Assembly: GCA_021442155.1 (NCBI GenBank)
Contig: CM038232.1
Coordinates: 62,093,436-62,157,435 of the forward strand
Direction of reading: 5' to 3'
Origin: Cymbidium sinense
Lineage: Eukaryota; Streptophyta; Magnoliopsida; Asparagales; Orchidaceae
Length of the DNA stretch: 64,000 bases
In this document: positions 11,673 to 23,800 of the stretch, piece by piece
Layout of the letters: every line of letters begins with the position of its first letter
Position numbering within the stretch: the stretch's first letter is position 1
Notes under the pieces: model-generated
The model's database searches: none
What the model was told of the DNA's origin: nothing
The model's input: only the letters and a program-made list of their open reading frames with translations
Program-made: the position numbers and the translations under genes

Positions 11673-13094
11673 ATTGTAATAGACCTAAGAAATAATAATT
11701 TTAGGTATTAGGTCTCTAAAGGAAGATTTTCTTGTAGAGAATTGATTGTCTTATTAGTGTTGATGATTTACTTTCTTTTTTCTTTGGGTGACAATCGAGG
11801 TGGTAAGACTCTCCTGCTAAGAAGGTTAACTTCTATGATCTTCTCTGAATTTTAGGTAAGGGCCATGTCAATTCATCTCTCAATGATATTTTATTGTAGA
11901 GAAATCAGAATTTGATAATTCAACTTCTATGTTGAAGGATGTTTTATGAAAATCAATCATATGAGTATCATTATCTAATCCTGACTCATAAAATAAGTTA
12001 TAGTCATTAGTGCTGCACAAATCTATCAAATGATCATCTTGGGAGATACTTGAAATTATCATTCCTATTATTTTTATTATCCTTAGTTTTATTCATATCA
12101 TCATCAATAAAAGAAGACAAAGCATAAGCAACACTATCTTTCATTGACTTATTATTTGTAGGCTTAAGATAATCATACAGAGAAAGTGGGATGTAAAGTC
12201 TGGTGCTATCATCCTTACCAAATATCTATATGGGATACAAGTTTATTTCCTCTCCTCACTCTCTCTAAAACTCTTCATGACTTATGTTTTTAAGAGGGGC
12301 TTAGAAGGATTCACCCCTAGAGTCACATCTTGGATCCGGTGAGTCAGCCTAGATGACAAGCTTTCGGGCCTCTTGGGGGACCTACAAGGAAGTTTTAAAG
12401 GCTTTTATTAAATATTTTTTTAGATGAATGGGATAAAGCTACATCTAATCCATCAGAAAGAGAAGCATCATCAATCAAGACTTGCCATGGATCAATAAGA
12501 TACTCTTTCGGGATTATGACCATCTCTCTCTTGAAGTTCTACTCAAGCCAGTCTTTGAAGGTAAAATAATCTTCAATTACATGACCCAACATACGATGTT
12601 AAGGGTAATAATTAGGCACATTAACCTTATACACTTCTTCAGGTTTCTTTAGATCAAGAAGTACTAAGTTTGAATTTTTTAACAAATTTTTTAATATCTT
12701 CTTTACAGCCTCTCTCTTGAAAGAATAAACTTGATTAAGCATATCCTCAAAAGGGTGTGTGAACTATCACCTCTGTAAAGGAAACTATTATTATTTTTGC
12801 TACTGAGGTCTTTATTGGTATTGGGGAGTTGGTTATTGATACTGAGGAGGAGGTTGTTGTAATGTTTGAGGGGGAAGTTTTTCTGACTGGGCTTTGACTA
12901 ACATCTTACCCTTATTCATTGCGGAGACTAACCCTGACCTTTTCTCTAGCACCCTTTGAGGTTTAGGTTTCTTTGAACCTAATATAGACTGATCTTTCAA
13001 AAAAGGACAACCTATAAGCTTTTTCTTGAAGGCTAGAGGCTTTGTTCAATAGTTTTTCAAAAGTTCTAATAGTAAAACTCTTTAAAAGAAAATC
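11673..13094 (-). pseudogene. Gag-protease linker region, degenerate
   Basis: Low-complexity remnant between the gag core and the protease on the minus strand. Short frames such as 11880-12062 (rich in Ser, Asp, Asn) look like decayed polyprotein linker and match no domain I recognise. I see no clear CCHC zinc knuckle. The region is included because it keeps gag and protease continuous in one element. Confidence 0.4.
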
Positions 13095-13620
13095 TACAGG
13101 ACTGTGAATGTTTCTAAGGATAATTTTCACAACATATTGCTCTTACAATTGGGGCTAACCCTTCATGCTTAAATTTTTACATCTAAAGATATAGTCGACT
13201 AGAAGTTCATTTGGTTTTATTTTCTACCACTAAATCCCCTATTGTGATATGATGTTGAGTGTCAGCAAACCTTTTAATAAACATATTTTCTAGTTCAGTA
13301 GAAGTTTTGCACTAATCCATTTGGCAGCTCTGCATACCAATCAAAGGCAACACTGATTAGGCTACTAACGAACTATTTAAATATGAGTGCATCACTACTC
13401 TTGGCATTACAACAACTTACTCTAAAGTGGGCTAAGTGTTGCCTAAGGTTGCATGTGTTGTCAAACACCTTAAAGGATGGAGGCACAAATCCCTTAGACT
13501 AAGACACCGCATCAAATTCTTTAGGGTAGGGTATACCCTTTGAAATTAATGTAGTGCCCTGAAATTAGACCAACACCTCTTTTACATAGTGTTCATTTAA
13601 ATGTTTTAAATATTTTTCAG
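13095..13620 (-). pseudogene. gag: Retrotransposon Gag core domain, degenerate
   Basis: Reading the minus strand across stops gives a recognisable plant Gypsy gag core: a YPKEFDAV segment, then GFVPPSFKVFD, LRQHLAHFRV, SLISVAFDWYAELPNG and a later FADTQHHITIGDL. This matches the usual order in Tat/Ogre-like Gag (P-x-F-x-K-F, H-x-x-x-F, the A-x-x-W-Y motif, D-x-Q-x-x-x-x-x-x-L). Gag would form the virus-like particle in the cytoplasm. At least four in-frame stops are present, all consistent with single-base changes. Protease follows downstream on the same strand and the primer site lies upstream. Confidence 0.7.
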
Positions 13621-16023
13621 GAAAAGCATCTTCTATTTTCTTTTCTTGCCTTTGTTTGTCCAAATCTAATTTCTTTGTTTCTATCGAATGAGTGATATCT
13701 GGCTCTTCTATAGGTTATGATTGTAATGTTGTGTGGCTTGATTTGGAGTGATAGCATTGTAGCCATCATCTCCTTCATTCTTTTCTCCATTTGAAGAATT
13801 TGATCATCCTTCTTTTGGAGTTGAATAAGAAGATGCTGGTTAAGTCAGATAAAGGACTTTCCCTTATAACAACCTTTTGAACTTCTTCGTATTCTCTGTG
13901 AGATGATCTAGTGTTAAACATAAAAATATATGCTTCATTAATTCCTAGATCATCAACCAAGAGGACATCTTGATCAATGTCATAACCCCTCTCTTCAACC
14001 AATCTCATTCTTCTTCTTCCTCTTCTCTAATGTGAGCTTTTATTTCTTTTAAAGTCTCTTTGGTAGTCTTTTCGTAATTCATATCAACTAGAGTATAAGG
14101 AGTATACTCCTCATCATTCAAAATCATATCGTCTGCCTCTTCTTCTAAATTAGTATCTTCTATTTCTATTTTTTCTTTATTATTCACTTCATTATTGTTT
14201 AATCTCTCTCTCTGAACAATTGGTCGACCATCTTATTCAGGAGCAACTCCTAAACTAAATTGTCCATCATCAGTCACTTTAGGAGAATAAAGAGACGGGA
14301 CAACCTTTCCTTAACAAGAGATGGCTTCAGAGAAGCCAATCTTTCTTTAATATGTGGAGGTGATTATGTTAGACCCTCTACTTGGGGCCTGACTGGATAT
14401 GGTTGGGTTATGGAAGTGGCTAGTGACTTAGTGGGTTGTGCTTAGGATGAACTAAGTTTTATGGATGGCATACTTTCTTTCACAAACAAAGAAATCTTTT
14501 TGGCTTCAATCCTAAGGGAATCCCTAACTTTTTCCATGCTCAAAATAATAATTCTATCACTATGCCTAGACTTAGGCCTTTCATAATGGTAATAGCCATC
14601 AGTGACAGCTGAAATTGCCTTGGTGTGGCATTCTTTGCTCCTAGGGGCTATCTTATTCATTCCTCTAAACTTAATATCCTTTTTTCTAAGAATTTTTTTC
14701 CAAGTACTTAATTTCATTTCTTTTTCTTAGGATTTCTATTTCTAAATCCTTGGAAAGCTTTCCCTTGATAATCCTAAGGACATCCTTCTTCGTGCATCTA
14801 GAGGCTTTAGCTATCCTTTGAAAGATTAGTCTAACCCTATTGTAGCTTTTCTTATCCAATCGTTTGAATGATTTGTGGGCTTCATGTTGAAAAGGTCAAG
14901 GTAAAGAATGCTACATTGTATACTCTCCTCCTCTTGTGGTGCAGATAGTGGATGGAACCTACTCCCGCCCAAAAGTGCAGAGGTATCAGGAAGGGTATAT
15001 CTTGCCTCGGCCTTGGTTTTCACTAAAACTTCTTTTTGCTTTTTTCTCTTTCATAATCTTACTTCTGATTCTTCTATTTTTGTTCCTCTTTTGGGTTTTA
15101 GTCATTGGAAGGATTCCAGAAGTTGACCCGGGAGTCGACTCAAACATGGGTAACTTAACTTTCTTAGTCAAGCTACCAACTTCAAGACCCAGAATAAGCT
15201 TAAAGGTCAGGGGGTTCACTGCTCTCTTTTTTTTAGAAATCAAAACAAAAATAAGCTTGGAGGCCTGATAACCTACAATGAATTCTAAAATGGGTTTCCT
15301 TCCAAGGACAAAGTTATTACTAATTGGTGTTATGGTAATTCCATCAAAAGTCATTTTACATCTTCAAACCCAGTACCAAACTTGATAAGAGATCCCTCAG
15401 CCAATCTTCTACTATCAATAGAAAAGTTGATGCCTGAGCTAACAACAAAAATCAATTGTCCAACCATTTTCTCTCTATTAAAAAAGAAACTTTTATCAAT
15501 TATTTATAAATTTTGTAAAGAAAAGTTTTCAAATGGTTTTATGAGAATTTTCTTTAACTTCATCATATACATTATGAGGTAGGAATTTCAATTTGAGGAT
15601 CCTATCCTGATCTTCTTTAACTTTGAAGCTAAGATAAAATCAAAGATAGTTGAGATTTATAATTTTAATTTTCAAAATTTCCTTCAAAGGTAATTAAAAA
15701 ACAATTTTATTTTATTTTTCAATTTGAAAAGATGTCAAATATATTTTGACCAAAATTAGGTCTAATAGAAATGACTTAAACTTCTTTGTTTATTTGATTT
15801 TTTTTTTTAAAAAAAAAAGGGGGAGGTTCTAGGACCCATTCATTTGACTATGATAAAAGGCAAGTTCTATAACCTAAATTAAGGTGTTGGGTGGGCTCTT
15901 CCTAGGATAAAATGGAGAAGCACCCAACAGAAATAAAGGTAATCTTTACCCATGAGTGGTATAAGTATACTACTAATTTATAGAGATAATAATTTTATTT
16001 CTAAAGATGTAGAGAGGAACCAC
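13621..16023 (-). pseudogene. Gag N-terminal/leader region of the family 2 element
   Basis: Lies between the primer site and the gag core on the minus strand. Several minus-strand frames remain open for 60-120 codons (13775-14008, 14005-14187, 14442-14717, 14986-15354). They are charged and Lys/Ser/Glu-rich, and one has an acidic run (EEEEEE) at its end. I recognise no domain. Overlapping frames on both strands around 14900-15350 cannot all be real. An A/T homopolymer lies near 15795-15820. Best read as a decayed Gag N-terminus plus untranslated leader. Confidence 0.4.
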
Positions 16024-16041
16024 TCCCCAGCGAAGTTGCTA
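16024..16041 (-). other. Primer-binding site, tRNA-Arg type (second copy)
   Basis: Minus strand TAGCAACTTCGCTGGGGA, the same type as 6210-6227, eight bases from the LTR end CCACA at 16050-16054. It marks 16050-17933 as the 5' LTR of the minus-strand gag-protease element. Flanking bases (GGAGTGGTTCCTCTCT on the minus strand) are shared with the first site. Confidence 0.65.
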
Positions 16042-16049
16042 GAAAAATA

Positions 16050-17933
16050 TGTGGAAATTTTATTTGGAACACTATGCAGATCTTGGGGGTACTTAAATAA
16101 GTAATCAAATACATCATTAACGGGTAAATATATTATCTCAAAAGATAAACATATTATCCTCTAATAGATTTGCTTAGTTAGTAAGGACTCATAAGACGGA
16201 TGTGTCTTCGATGTACTAGAGATTTTTCTTCTGAACTATATGAAAAAGTAGAACAAGGTTTATTTTATTGTAGAGCTCATAGTTTCCTATAAGGGCAAAC
16301 CCTTATAGTTTACATCTTTGAAGAAATAGAATTTCTTTTAAGAATACTCTCGATTAAAGAAATTGACTTTCATCTATGTGGATTTCAAAGTTTGTTTAAA
16401 AATACTGTTTAATTTAGAAATTCAAATGGGCATGCTCTAAGAAGGAAGAGTTCTTTTTAGAAGCCAATCAGGAATACGTAGGAAATTCTTTAAATACTGA
16501 GAAGCCTAGTAACCATTTCAACTATCCTATCATTGGGCTTCATAAATTTTGAATTTTGAATTATTGAGATGTTGAGTTGTCAATTTATTAGAATTCTAGG
16601 GCTTAGATTCTAACAACACAATACTGTAAAAAAACTTAGTGGTTGAATACTTATTCCAGCAGGATGCTTTAGAACCTAAGTCTAAAAATGGTATTAACAT
16701 AAATCATAAACTCGACCTAGTCTAATTTTATAAATTTGGTAATTATCTGGATGCTTTAGAATCTAAGTCTAAAAATGGTATTAACATAAATCATAAACTC
16801 AACCTAGTATAATTTTATAAATTTGGTAATTATCAGTTCTTCTTCTCACTTGAGAAAATAAACATATCCCTGATCTTATGGGCTTATTTCTCGCCTGAAC
16901 GGGGTTTCCAACTAACACCACCTAAATGATTTAAAATCATAATTTAAGTTTATGTATGTGAGATGGCTAAGCTATTATGTTTAAGAAAGAAAGCTAAAAG
17001 CTAACCTCACTCTTAACCCTAAGAGAATGACTAGTATGTTATGCATCTAGTTAATGCAATAAATTTTATTTTTTATATATATTTTGACTCACAATTTATA
17101 TTAAAGGCCTTGGGTATGCAATTAATGTCTATGATGAGATGTAGTTAGAAAATGATTATGGGCCAAATCAAAATGAGAAGGCACATTTCACTTGAAAGAG
17201 TGGTCATCCTCACAATGTGTAATTAGTGAAGCGCCCAATTCAAAAATTACAAAGAATATGCTAGGATGGTTCAAAAATCTAATTATTTATAGTTATTTTT
17301 AAGTTATACTTAGGGATTTTAATTATAACAAGGTTATGAAGTTTTCATTTATGATTGAGTTATTTTAAATTTAATGGGGTAGAAAAATGATTTTTTTTTC
17401 CTAAGAGCCTAACATATTCAGGCTTTATCACAGAACATAGTAATCATAGAAAGATGTCTATGAAAAGCATTTAATTTTATTGTGCACCTCAAAATAAATC
17501 AAGTCAACTTCAAATTAAATCAAACAGGTCGGTGCGACCGAGTACTATTGTACATCCTGAAAAAATAAAAAAGTGGCAACCAAGCTCATATGAGGTATTT
17601 ATATATATCTCTCAAATATGAGCTCATAGGGATCGCTTGACCTATGAGAGCAACCCCTACTGATGGAGCTTCACCCTCTTTCTCTCTTGATTTGGGGTCT
17701 TCATTAACTTTAGGATCATTGCCTTCATCAAGGACCTCTTTAGGCTCCTCCAAGGACCATCAAATAAGTATAGTCAGCTCCTATTAATCCTAAATCCCAT
17801 AAATCTTAACCTAATTATAGACTCAAATTACATTTGAAAATTTTTAAAATAAAATCATAAACCCTATAAAACAGATGTCAAAAAAAACATGTAGCATACC
17901 AGTAGTTTTTATTTCAAACATACGGACTTAACA
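16050..17933 (-). mobile_element. LTR of family 2, right copy, minus orientation
   Basis: On the minus strand it begins TGTTAAGTCC and ends CCACA next to the primer site, 1884 bp. It is the same family as 9226-11016 but in the opposite orientation. Divergence between the two is high (many substitutions and indels visible along the alignment), so the arrangement is old. It contains a local tandem duplication at 16662-16835 that the left copy lacks. Confidence 0.75.
16662..16835. repeat. 87-bp tandem duplication
   Basis: Two direct copies start at 16662 and 16749, both with GGATGCTTTAGAA, and differ at only a few positions. They are far more alike than the two parent LTRs, so the duplication is younger than LTR divergence. 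Confidence 0.9.
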
Positions 17934-18250
17934 TCAATGATTGCCAAGCTCACCTGTTATATTGGGCTTTACTTATGGTCTTAAGCAGCACTTACAAGCA
18001 AACAACATTTATTTTATTTTATGAAAATGGTTCCTTTAGGCACAACCCCATGTAGAAAATAATGTTATCCTAAAAAAATGTCCTAACATCCATACTAGTG
18101 ACCAAACAATCCTAATCATCTAGTTTAAAACATTACATCGCAAAATAAGAAAAATTTTATATCACAATTAACACATCTGCCTAACATAATTCTAGGATCG
18201 GTGACCTATCAATCTAGTGTGTGAAAGAGAGGACTTGTGTGATATGCACT
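17934..18250. other. Unassigned AT-rich spacer
   Basis: Lies between the right family 2 LTR and the TTAATT-rich start of LTR copy C. No ORF, repeat or signal recognised. Confidence 0.5.
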
Positions 18251-20012
18251 CTACTTTTTTAAATTCAAGTTTTAATTTAAAGTTAAGAATTGTTCAAGTT
18301 TACCATTAGATGATTTCAATTAAAGTGATTTAATTGATTTATGATTTTATTTCAATTTTAAATTTATTTTTGTGTTAAAGTTGAATTTAAGTTCCAAAAA
18401 AATGAATAATAAAATAAATTTTTCTTAGGGAAAAACCCATTCTATTCAACATCCTAATTCTATTATAATGGAAATTTCACTCTTAGATGAAAATCCATTC
18501 TAGAGGTCAAACTAAGGACCTACATATCTTAAAAACCCTTTTGATTTGTTTGAATGATTTAGTTGAATTTATTTTAGTTATTATTTGATTGAGTTAAAGA
18601 TAAAGTTTGTTAGTGTTATTTAACTTTATGTGGTTTTGATCATTGATATTGATTATAGATTTGTTGGGTTTTAGTTTGGTTTAATTCAATTGTAATAATT
18701 CGATTAATGCTTAACTCTTTTCATTTAATTAATATTTAATTCCTTTCTTCAAGTTTCACTTTAAAGATTTAATTTCATATGATTTGTATTAAAGAATTTC
18801 AATGTTGCTTAATGATTATATCCTTTCATTTGAGTTTGGCTTGAATTGATGAATATGCTTTAATTTAATTAACTTATGATTTGATTAAAACTTAATGTAA
18901 TCTTTTACTTAAATTCCAATTAAGTGTTTGATAATTTGTTAAGATTAATAATCTGATTTATATGTTGATTATTATAGCTTGATGATTGTTTAGTTTCATT
19001 CAATTAATCTTTTATTTTAGTTTAATTGATTTAAAATTTAACTTTGTAATCTCAATTTAAAATTCTATTGATTTATATTTTTTTTATTATTGACATAGCC
19101 AATCAATTATTAAAGTTTAATTCAATTAATTATTTTAATCAACATTCATTTCATATTTAACACTTTATTAAGTTTTTTTTGTATTATTTGAACACTAATC
19201 CTAACTCAAGAAGCCTATAAAGATGAAACAATTAAAGTGCCAAATTTAAACTAGGTCATCCTAAGCTTTTAAGTTATTTAAATATTCATATTATGCATGA
19301 GTTAAATAATTATCTATTTTTATTTATTGTTCAATTTTTTTATTTAATTCATTTTACTTAGGTTTCGTTTAGAGATTTATATAAATTCATTATATTGGTT
19401 TACACAATTAACTAATTCCTAATTCATTTAAGTTTAATTAAGTTATAGTTGTATTTTCATTCTATAAGACTCATTCTGTTTTAAAATTCATTTATTTTGT
19501 CTCGTCTTTATTAATAGATTAATATCTAATCAATGTTTATTAACCTTTATTAACTTTTGTAATTATGTTGTTTGGACTAATTTTATCATTATGAGTTTTT
19601 TTTTTTTTTTGTGGGTTTCAATCAAGTTTAATTGATTTAATATTTTCTTTCATTTATTTTTTTTAGATTTTAAAAGATACTATATTTATTTTGAGATTTT
19701 TGTTGCATAATTAAGTTTCATTTAGTATGGATTCATAATTCATTTATTTTTATTTAAAGTAAATTATTTTTGATTGAATTTTATTGTGTTTGATTTATAG
19801 TTTAGGTTGATATAATTAATTTGATTTGATTAATCAATTAAATAGTTATGTTTAGTTTGTTCTGAGTGATATAGTTAAAGTGTATTTGATTTATTATATT
19901 TAAATGTTTTAATTAAGTTAATGTTTGATCATTTTATTTTATTTAAAGATAATTCAAGCTTCATAAAATCAATTCGATTGAATAGGTAATTTAGTTAAAA
20001 GTTTGATTGAAT
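18251..20012 (-). mobile_element. LTR copy C, segment 1 (AT-rich part)
   Basis: Very AT-rich sequence dominated by TTAATT/AATTAA words, with no ORF, interrupted at 20012 by the CACTA transposon. The same composition resumes at 26349. It matches the type of sequence found at 1-840 in copy A. The left boundary near 18250 is approximate. Confidence 0.55.
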
Positions 20013-20235
20013 CACTACAAAAATACTGCTATATTCCGATGGCGTTTCCGGGAAATATTTTTGCCAGAAATTACTAGCTAAATAACCTTCTGGTTAGTCA
20101 GTCGAAAATTTTCCCAATGACTTTTCAGACTGAAATGGACGCCGGGCTCGATTCATTTAAACTCGACTGAATAGCCAACAAATATGGTCCAGTGGATCAT
20201 CCGCTAGAAATATTAGCTGAAATTGTTAATATATA
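20013..20235. repeat. CACTA 5' terminal and subterminal repeats
   Basis: The terminal inverted repeat is followed by scattered degenerate words such as TTCCGATGG, TTTCCGGG, CCAGTGGAT and their complements, which recur at the other end. In En/Spm such subterminal motifs bind the TnpA-type protein; binding here is inferred only from position and repetition. Confidence 0.65.
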
Positions 20236-20275
20236 ACTAACGACCCCTGCACCTAAGCCATTTCCCCGATTTCCT

Positions 20276-20298
20276 TCTCTCTCTCTCTCTCTCTCTCT
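20276..20298. repeat. (CT)n microsatellite
   Basis: About eleven CT repeats in the CACTA leader upstream of the transposase. Confidence 0.95.
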
Positions 20299-20893
20299 TG
20301 GTTGGCGATGGAACAAGGTTTACGGTACATCGATTCTCGTTCAAAACATGTCTAGTTCCTCCATTTTCTCCATAGAATTAGAGGTATACCGCAATCTACT
20401 CATTCTATTATAATTTTTTCATAATTCCATCTATTGGTTTGTGAGAAATAGGGATTTTAAGTTTTGAGTTATTTTAATAGATTTTAGGTTAAATTTTCTC
20501 CAAATTAATTGGAATTTGTTAAATGTTATATTAGAATGTCTATTTGTCTATAGATCTTTAGTTTCACATGTTAGCTTTGGTATTTTTGAAAAATTTAGGG
20601 TTTAAGAATTTAGACCTAATTATTCCTCTAAGTCATTTAATATGTAAAATTAAAAGTTATATGATCTTGAAATTTTTGTTGCATTTATTTAAATTTTACA
20701 ATATGTGTGTTAATCTTTGTTTTTTTTTAATTAGGGTTTAGTGATTATGTGTGATTATGGTTTTAGTTGGAAAAAAATTATTTCATTAAGAATAACTTAA
20801 ACACTTAGGGTGTCACATGAATTTAGTCATTTATTATGCAATCAATATTAATTATGCCATATGACCGAATATTAATTAAATTCCTACATTTTA

Positions 20894-23800
20894 ATGGATA
20901 TCAGTAGTGAGCGATCATGGATGTACAATAGATTGCATCTAGGTAGAAAAAATTTAACTGATGAATTCTTGAGTGGGGTTGAGTACTTCATACATGTGGC
21001 ATCTCAACTTCCTTCTTACATTTATGAAGAAAAGTTTCGATGTCTATATGTGAGGCATAGAATCAGGCTTTCCTAACGCTAGATGAAGTAAAAGTAGACT
21101 TACGTCGCATGAATTTGCAACCAAATTATAGATTATGAACTTTACATGGTGAGTTCAAGCCATATATTGATGTGCAATGGTGCCTCAATAACCCACGCAT
21201 GCCCCTCAAGCTAATATAACTCTGGTCAAACTTATGAAGAAATAGTCTATGATGTTGTTAGATCAGAGTACCCTACAGATGAGAAGGCACATAATAAAGA
21301 AGCTCAAAAGTTATATGATCTACTAAAGGCAGCACAACGACCATTGTGCGAAGGATGTACAGACCAGACTAAGCTATCTATGGTCGTAAAAATGCTAAGT
21401 ATTAAAATTGAATTTAAAATACCACATAAATGCTTTAACTAATTTGTAGGGTTGCTAAAAGAAACAAACTCACATGAAAATTTAGTTATTGAAGACATGT
21501 ACAGAACAAAAAAGTTAGTGTCAAAGTTAGGTCTGAGCTCAGAAAAAATTGATTGTTGTGTGAATGATTGTATGATGTATTACAAGGATAGTTCATAGGA
21601 TACTGAATGCAAATTTTGCAAAGCACTGAGGTTCAAGCCATACAGTAGGAAAAAATTTAAGCAGAAGGATATCCTGCATAAGCATATGTTCTACTTATTG
21701 TTAACTCCACATTTGCAGAGACTTTACGCTACAATGCATTCAGCCCAGCACATGTGATGACATCACAATAGAGCATGTGCATCATATATCTTGATCCATC
21801 CATCAAATGGAGAAGCATTGAAGCATTTCAATCACACTAACCAGATTTTGCAGCTAAGCCATGAAATGTTAGACTTGGCCTTTGATCTGATGGTTTCACA
21901 GCGTTTAGTTAGTCTACATCTCCCTATTCATATTGGCCAATGATAGTTACACCATATAATTTACCACCAGAGATGTGCATGATAACTCATTATATATTCT
22001 TAACTTTGATCATCCCTATGCCACATAACCATAAGGTAAAGATTGATGTATACCTGCAACCATTGGTAAATGAGCTCAAAATCTTATGAGATGTTGGAGT
22101 GCTGACAAATGACATAGTTGTAAAGTAAAACTTTCAGTTGAAAGCAGCACTTATATGGACTATCAATATTTTTTTTGGATATGGAATGCTATGAGGGTGG
22201 AGCACAGTTGGGAAATTAACTTGTCCATACTGCATGGATTTATCAAAGGCATTCACTCTTAAAAATGGTCAAAAAAAAATTTTAGTTTGATTGACATCGT
22301 ATGTTCCTCCCTGTTGATCATCCATTTAGAAAAATAAGCATGCATTCACAAAGAATTAAGTTAAAAAGGAGAAGTCGCCTCCAAGATTGGGTGGGATGAT
22401 TTATGGCATATTGTTAGTTCTATCCCAAGTATAGTTGATTCTCCTATATTAGTTGATGGCCATATGTCGGGTTATGGTGTGACACATAACTAGAAAAAGA
22501 AGAGTATTTTCTAGGATCTATGATATTGAAAGTCTAATATGATAAAGCATAATCTTGATGTGATGCATATAAAGAAAAATTATTTTAACAATATTTTCAA
22601 CACCGTGATGAATGTTAAGGGGAAAATGAAAGAAAATGTTAAAGCTAAGTTGAACCTGAAAAAATATTATTATAAAAGAGAGTTAGAGTTAAGAGAGACA
22701 ATAGCTGGTACATTTTAGAATCCTAAAACTAAATATTGTATACATTGGAACAACGAAGAACAATATGTGAGTGGGTACAATCATTGAAGTTACCATATGG
22801 ATATGCATCAAACTTGAGCATGCATGTTGATTTGAGAATAGGAAGATTATTTAGAATGAAGAATCATGACAGCCACATTTTTTCTGTAGTGCTTACTTTA
22901 AGTTGCATTTAGTGCTTTACCAAAGCAAATATTAAATCCTTTGATCGATCTTAGTCTATTCTTTAAGAAACTATTCTTAGCTCGATTAAATTTGGAAGCT
23001 ATAAAATAACTAGAAGTAAATATTCCAGTCATTATATGTAAGCTCAAAAAGATATTCCCCACAACTTTTTTGACTCCATGGAGCACCTGCCAATGCATCT
23101 ATCATATGAAGCTAAAGTGGGAGGTCCAATGCAATATTTCTAGATGTACCCATTTAAGAGGTACCTATCTATTGATAGTCTAAAAAATTAATTAATACTT
23201 AATATATGATTGATTATTTTACAAAATTCATGCAAATTCTTGAATAAACTAAAAAAACTATGAAGAATAAAGCAAACTCTGAAGGCTCAATATTGGAAGC
23301 TTATTTCGCTTAAGAGATTATGAATTTCTACTCATACTATTTTGAGCCACATGTATATTCAGATAATACAAACAATGTTTGATCTTCATAAAATATCTTA
23401 TCTATTTTTGAACCATCTAGAAAAGCATTGGGTAGAATCACATCACGATATCTTAATGATAAGGAGCTTAGAGCAGCAATAGTTACTATTTTTAATAAAT
23501 TGTGATGGGGTTCAATATTTTCTTGAGTAAGCACGTCAACGACACAATATCTCAGTTTAATTTTTAATCGAACCTAGTACTTACTTAATTATGCCAATTT
23601 AGTTTTTGAGTTCACGTCATTCGTGAACTCATTAAACTTGGATGATGCAGCCACTATTAATAATCTATTTAGAAGATGAATTACCAATATGGTTTAAATT
23701 ACAAGTGAGCAACCATCACTGACACTTTAATATATTTTCTATGTTAATAATCTATTTAGCGAACTCATCTAAACATTATTGGTTCATGATTAGAGAAGTG

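Noticed and set aside
14826..15354. Four overlapping ORFs on both strands
   Set aside because: At most one minus-strand frame can be a Gag remnant; the others are shadows. None has a recognisable domain.
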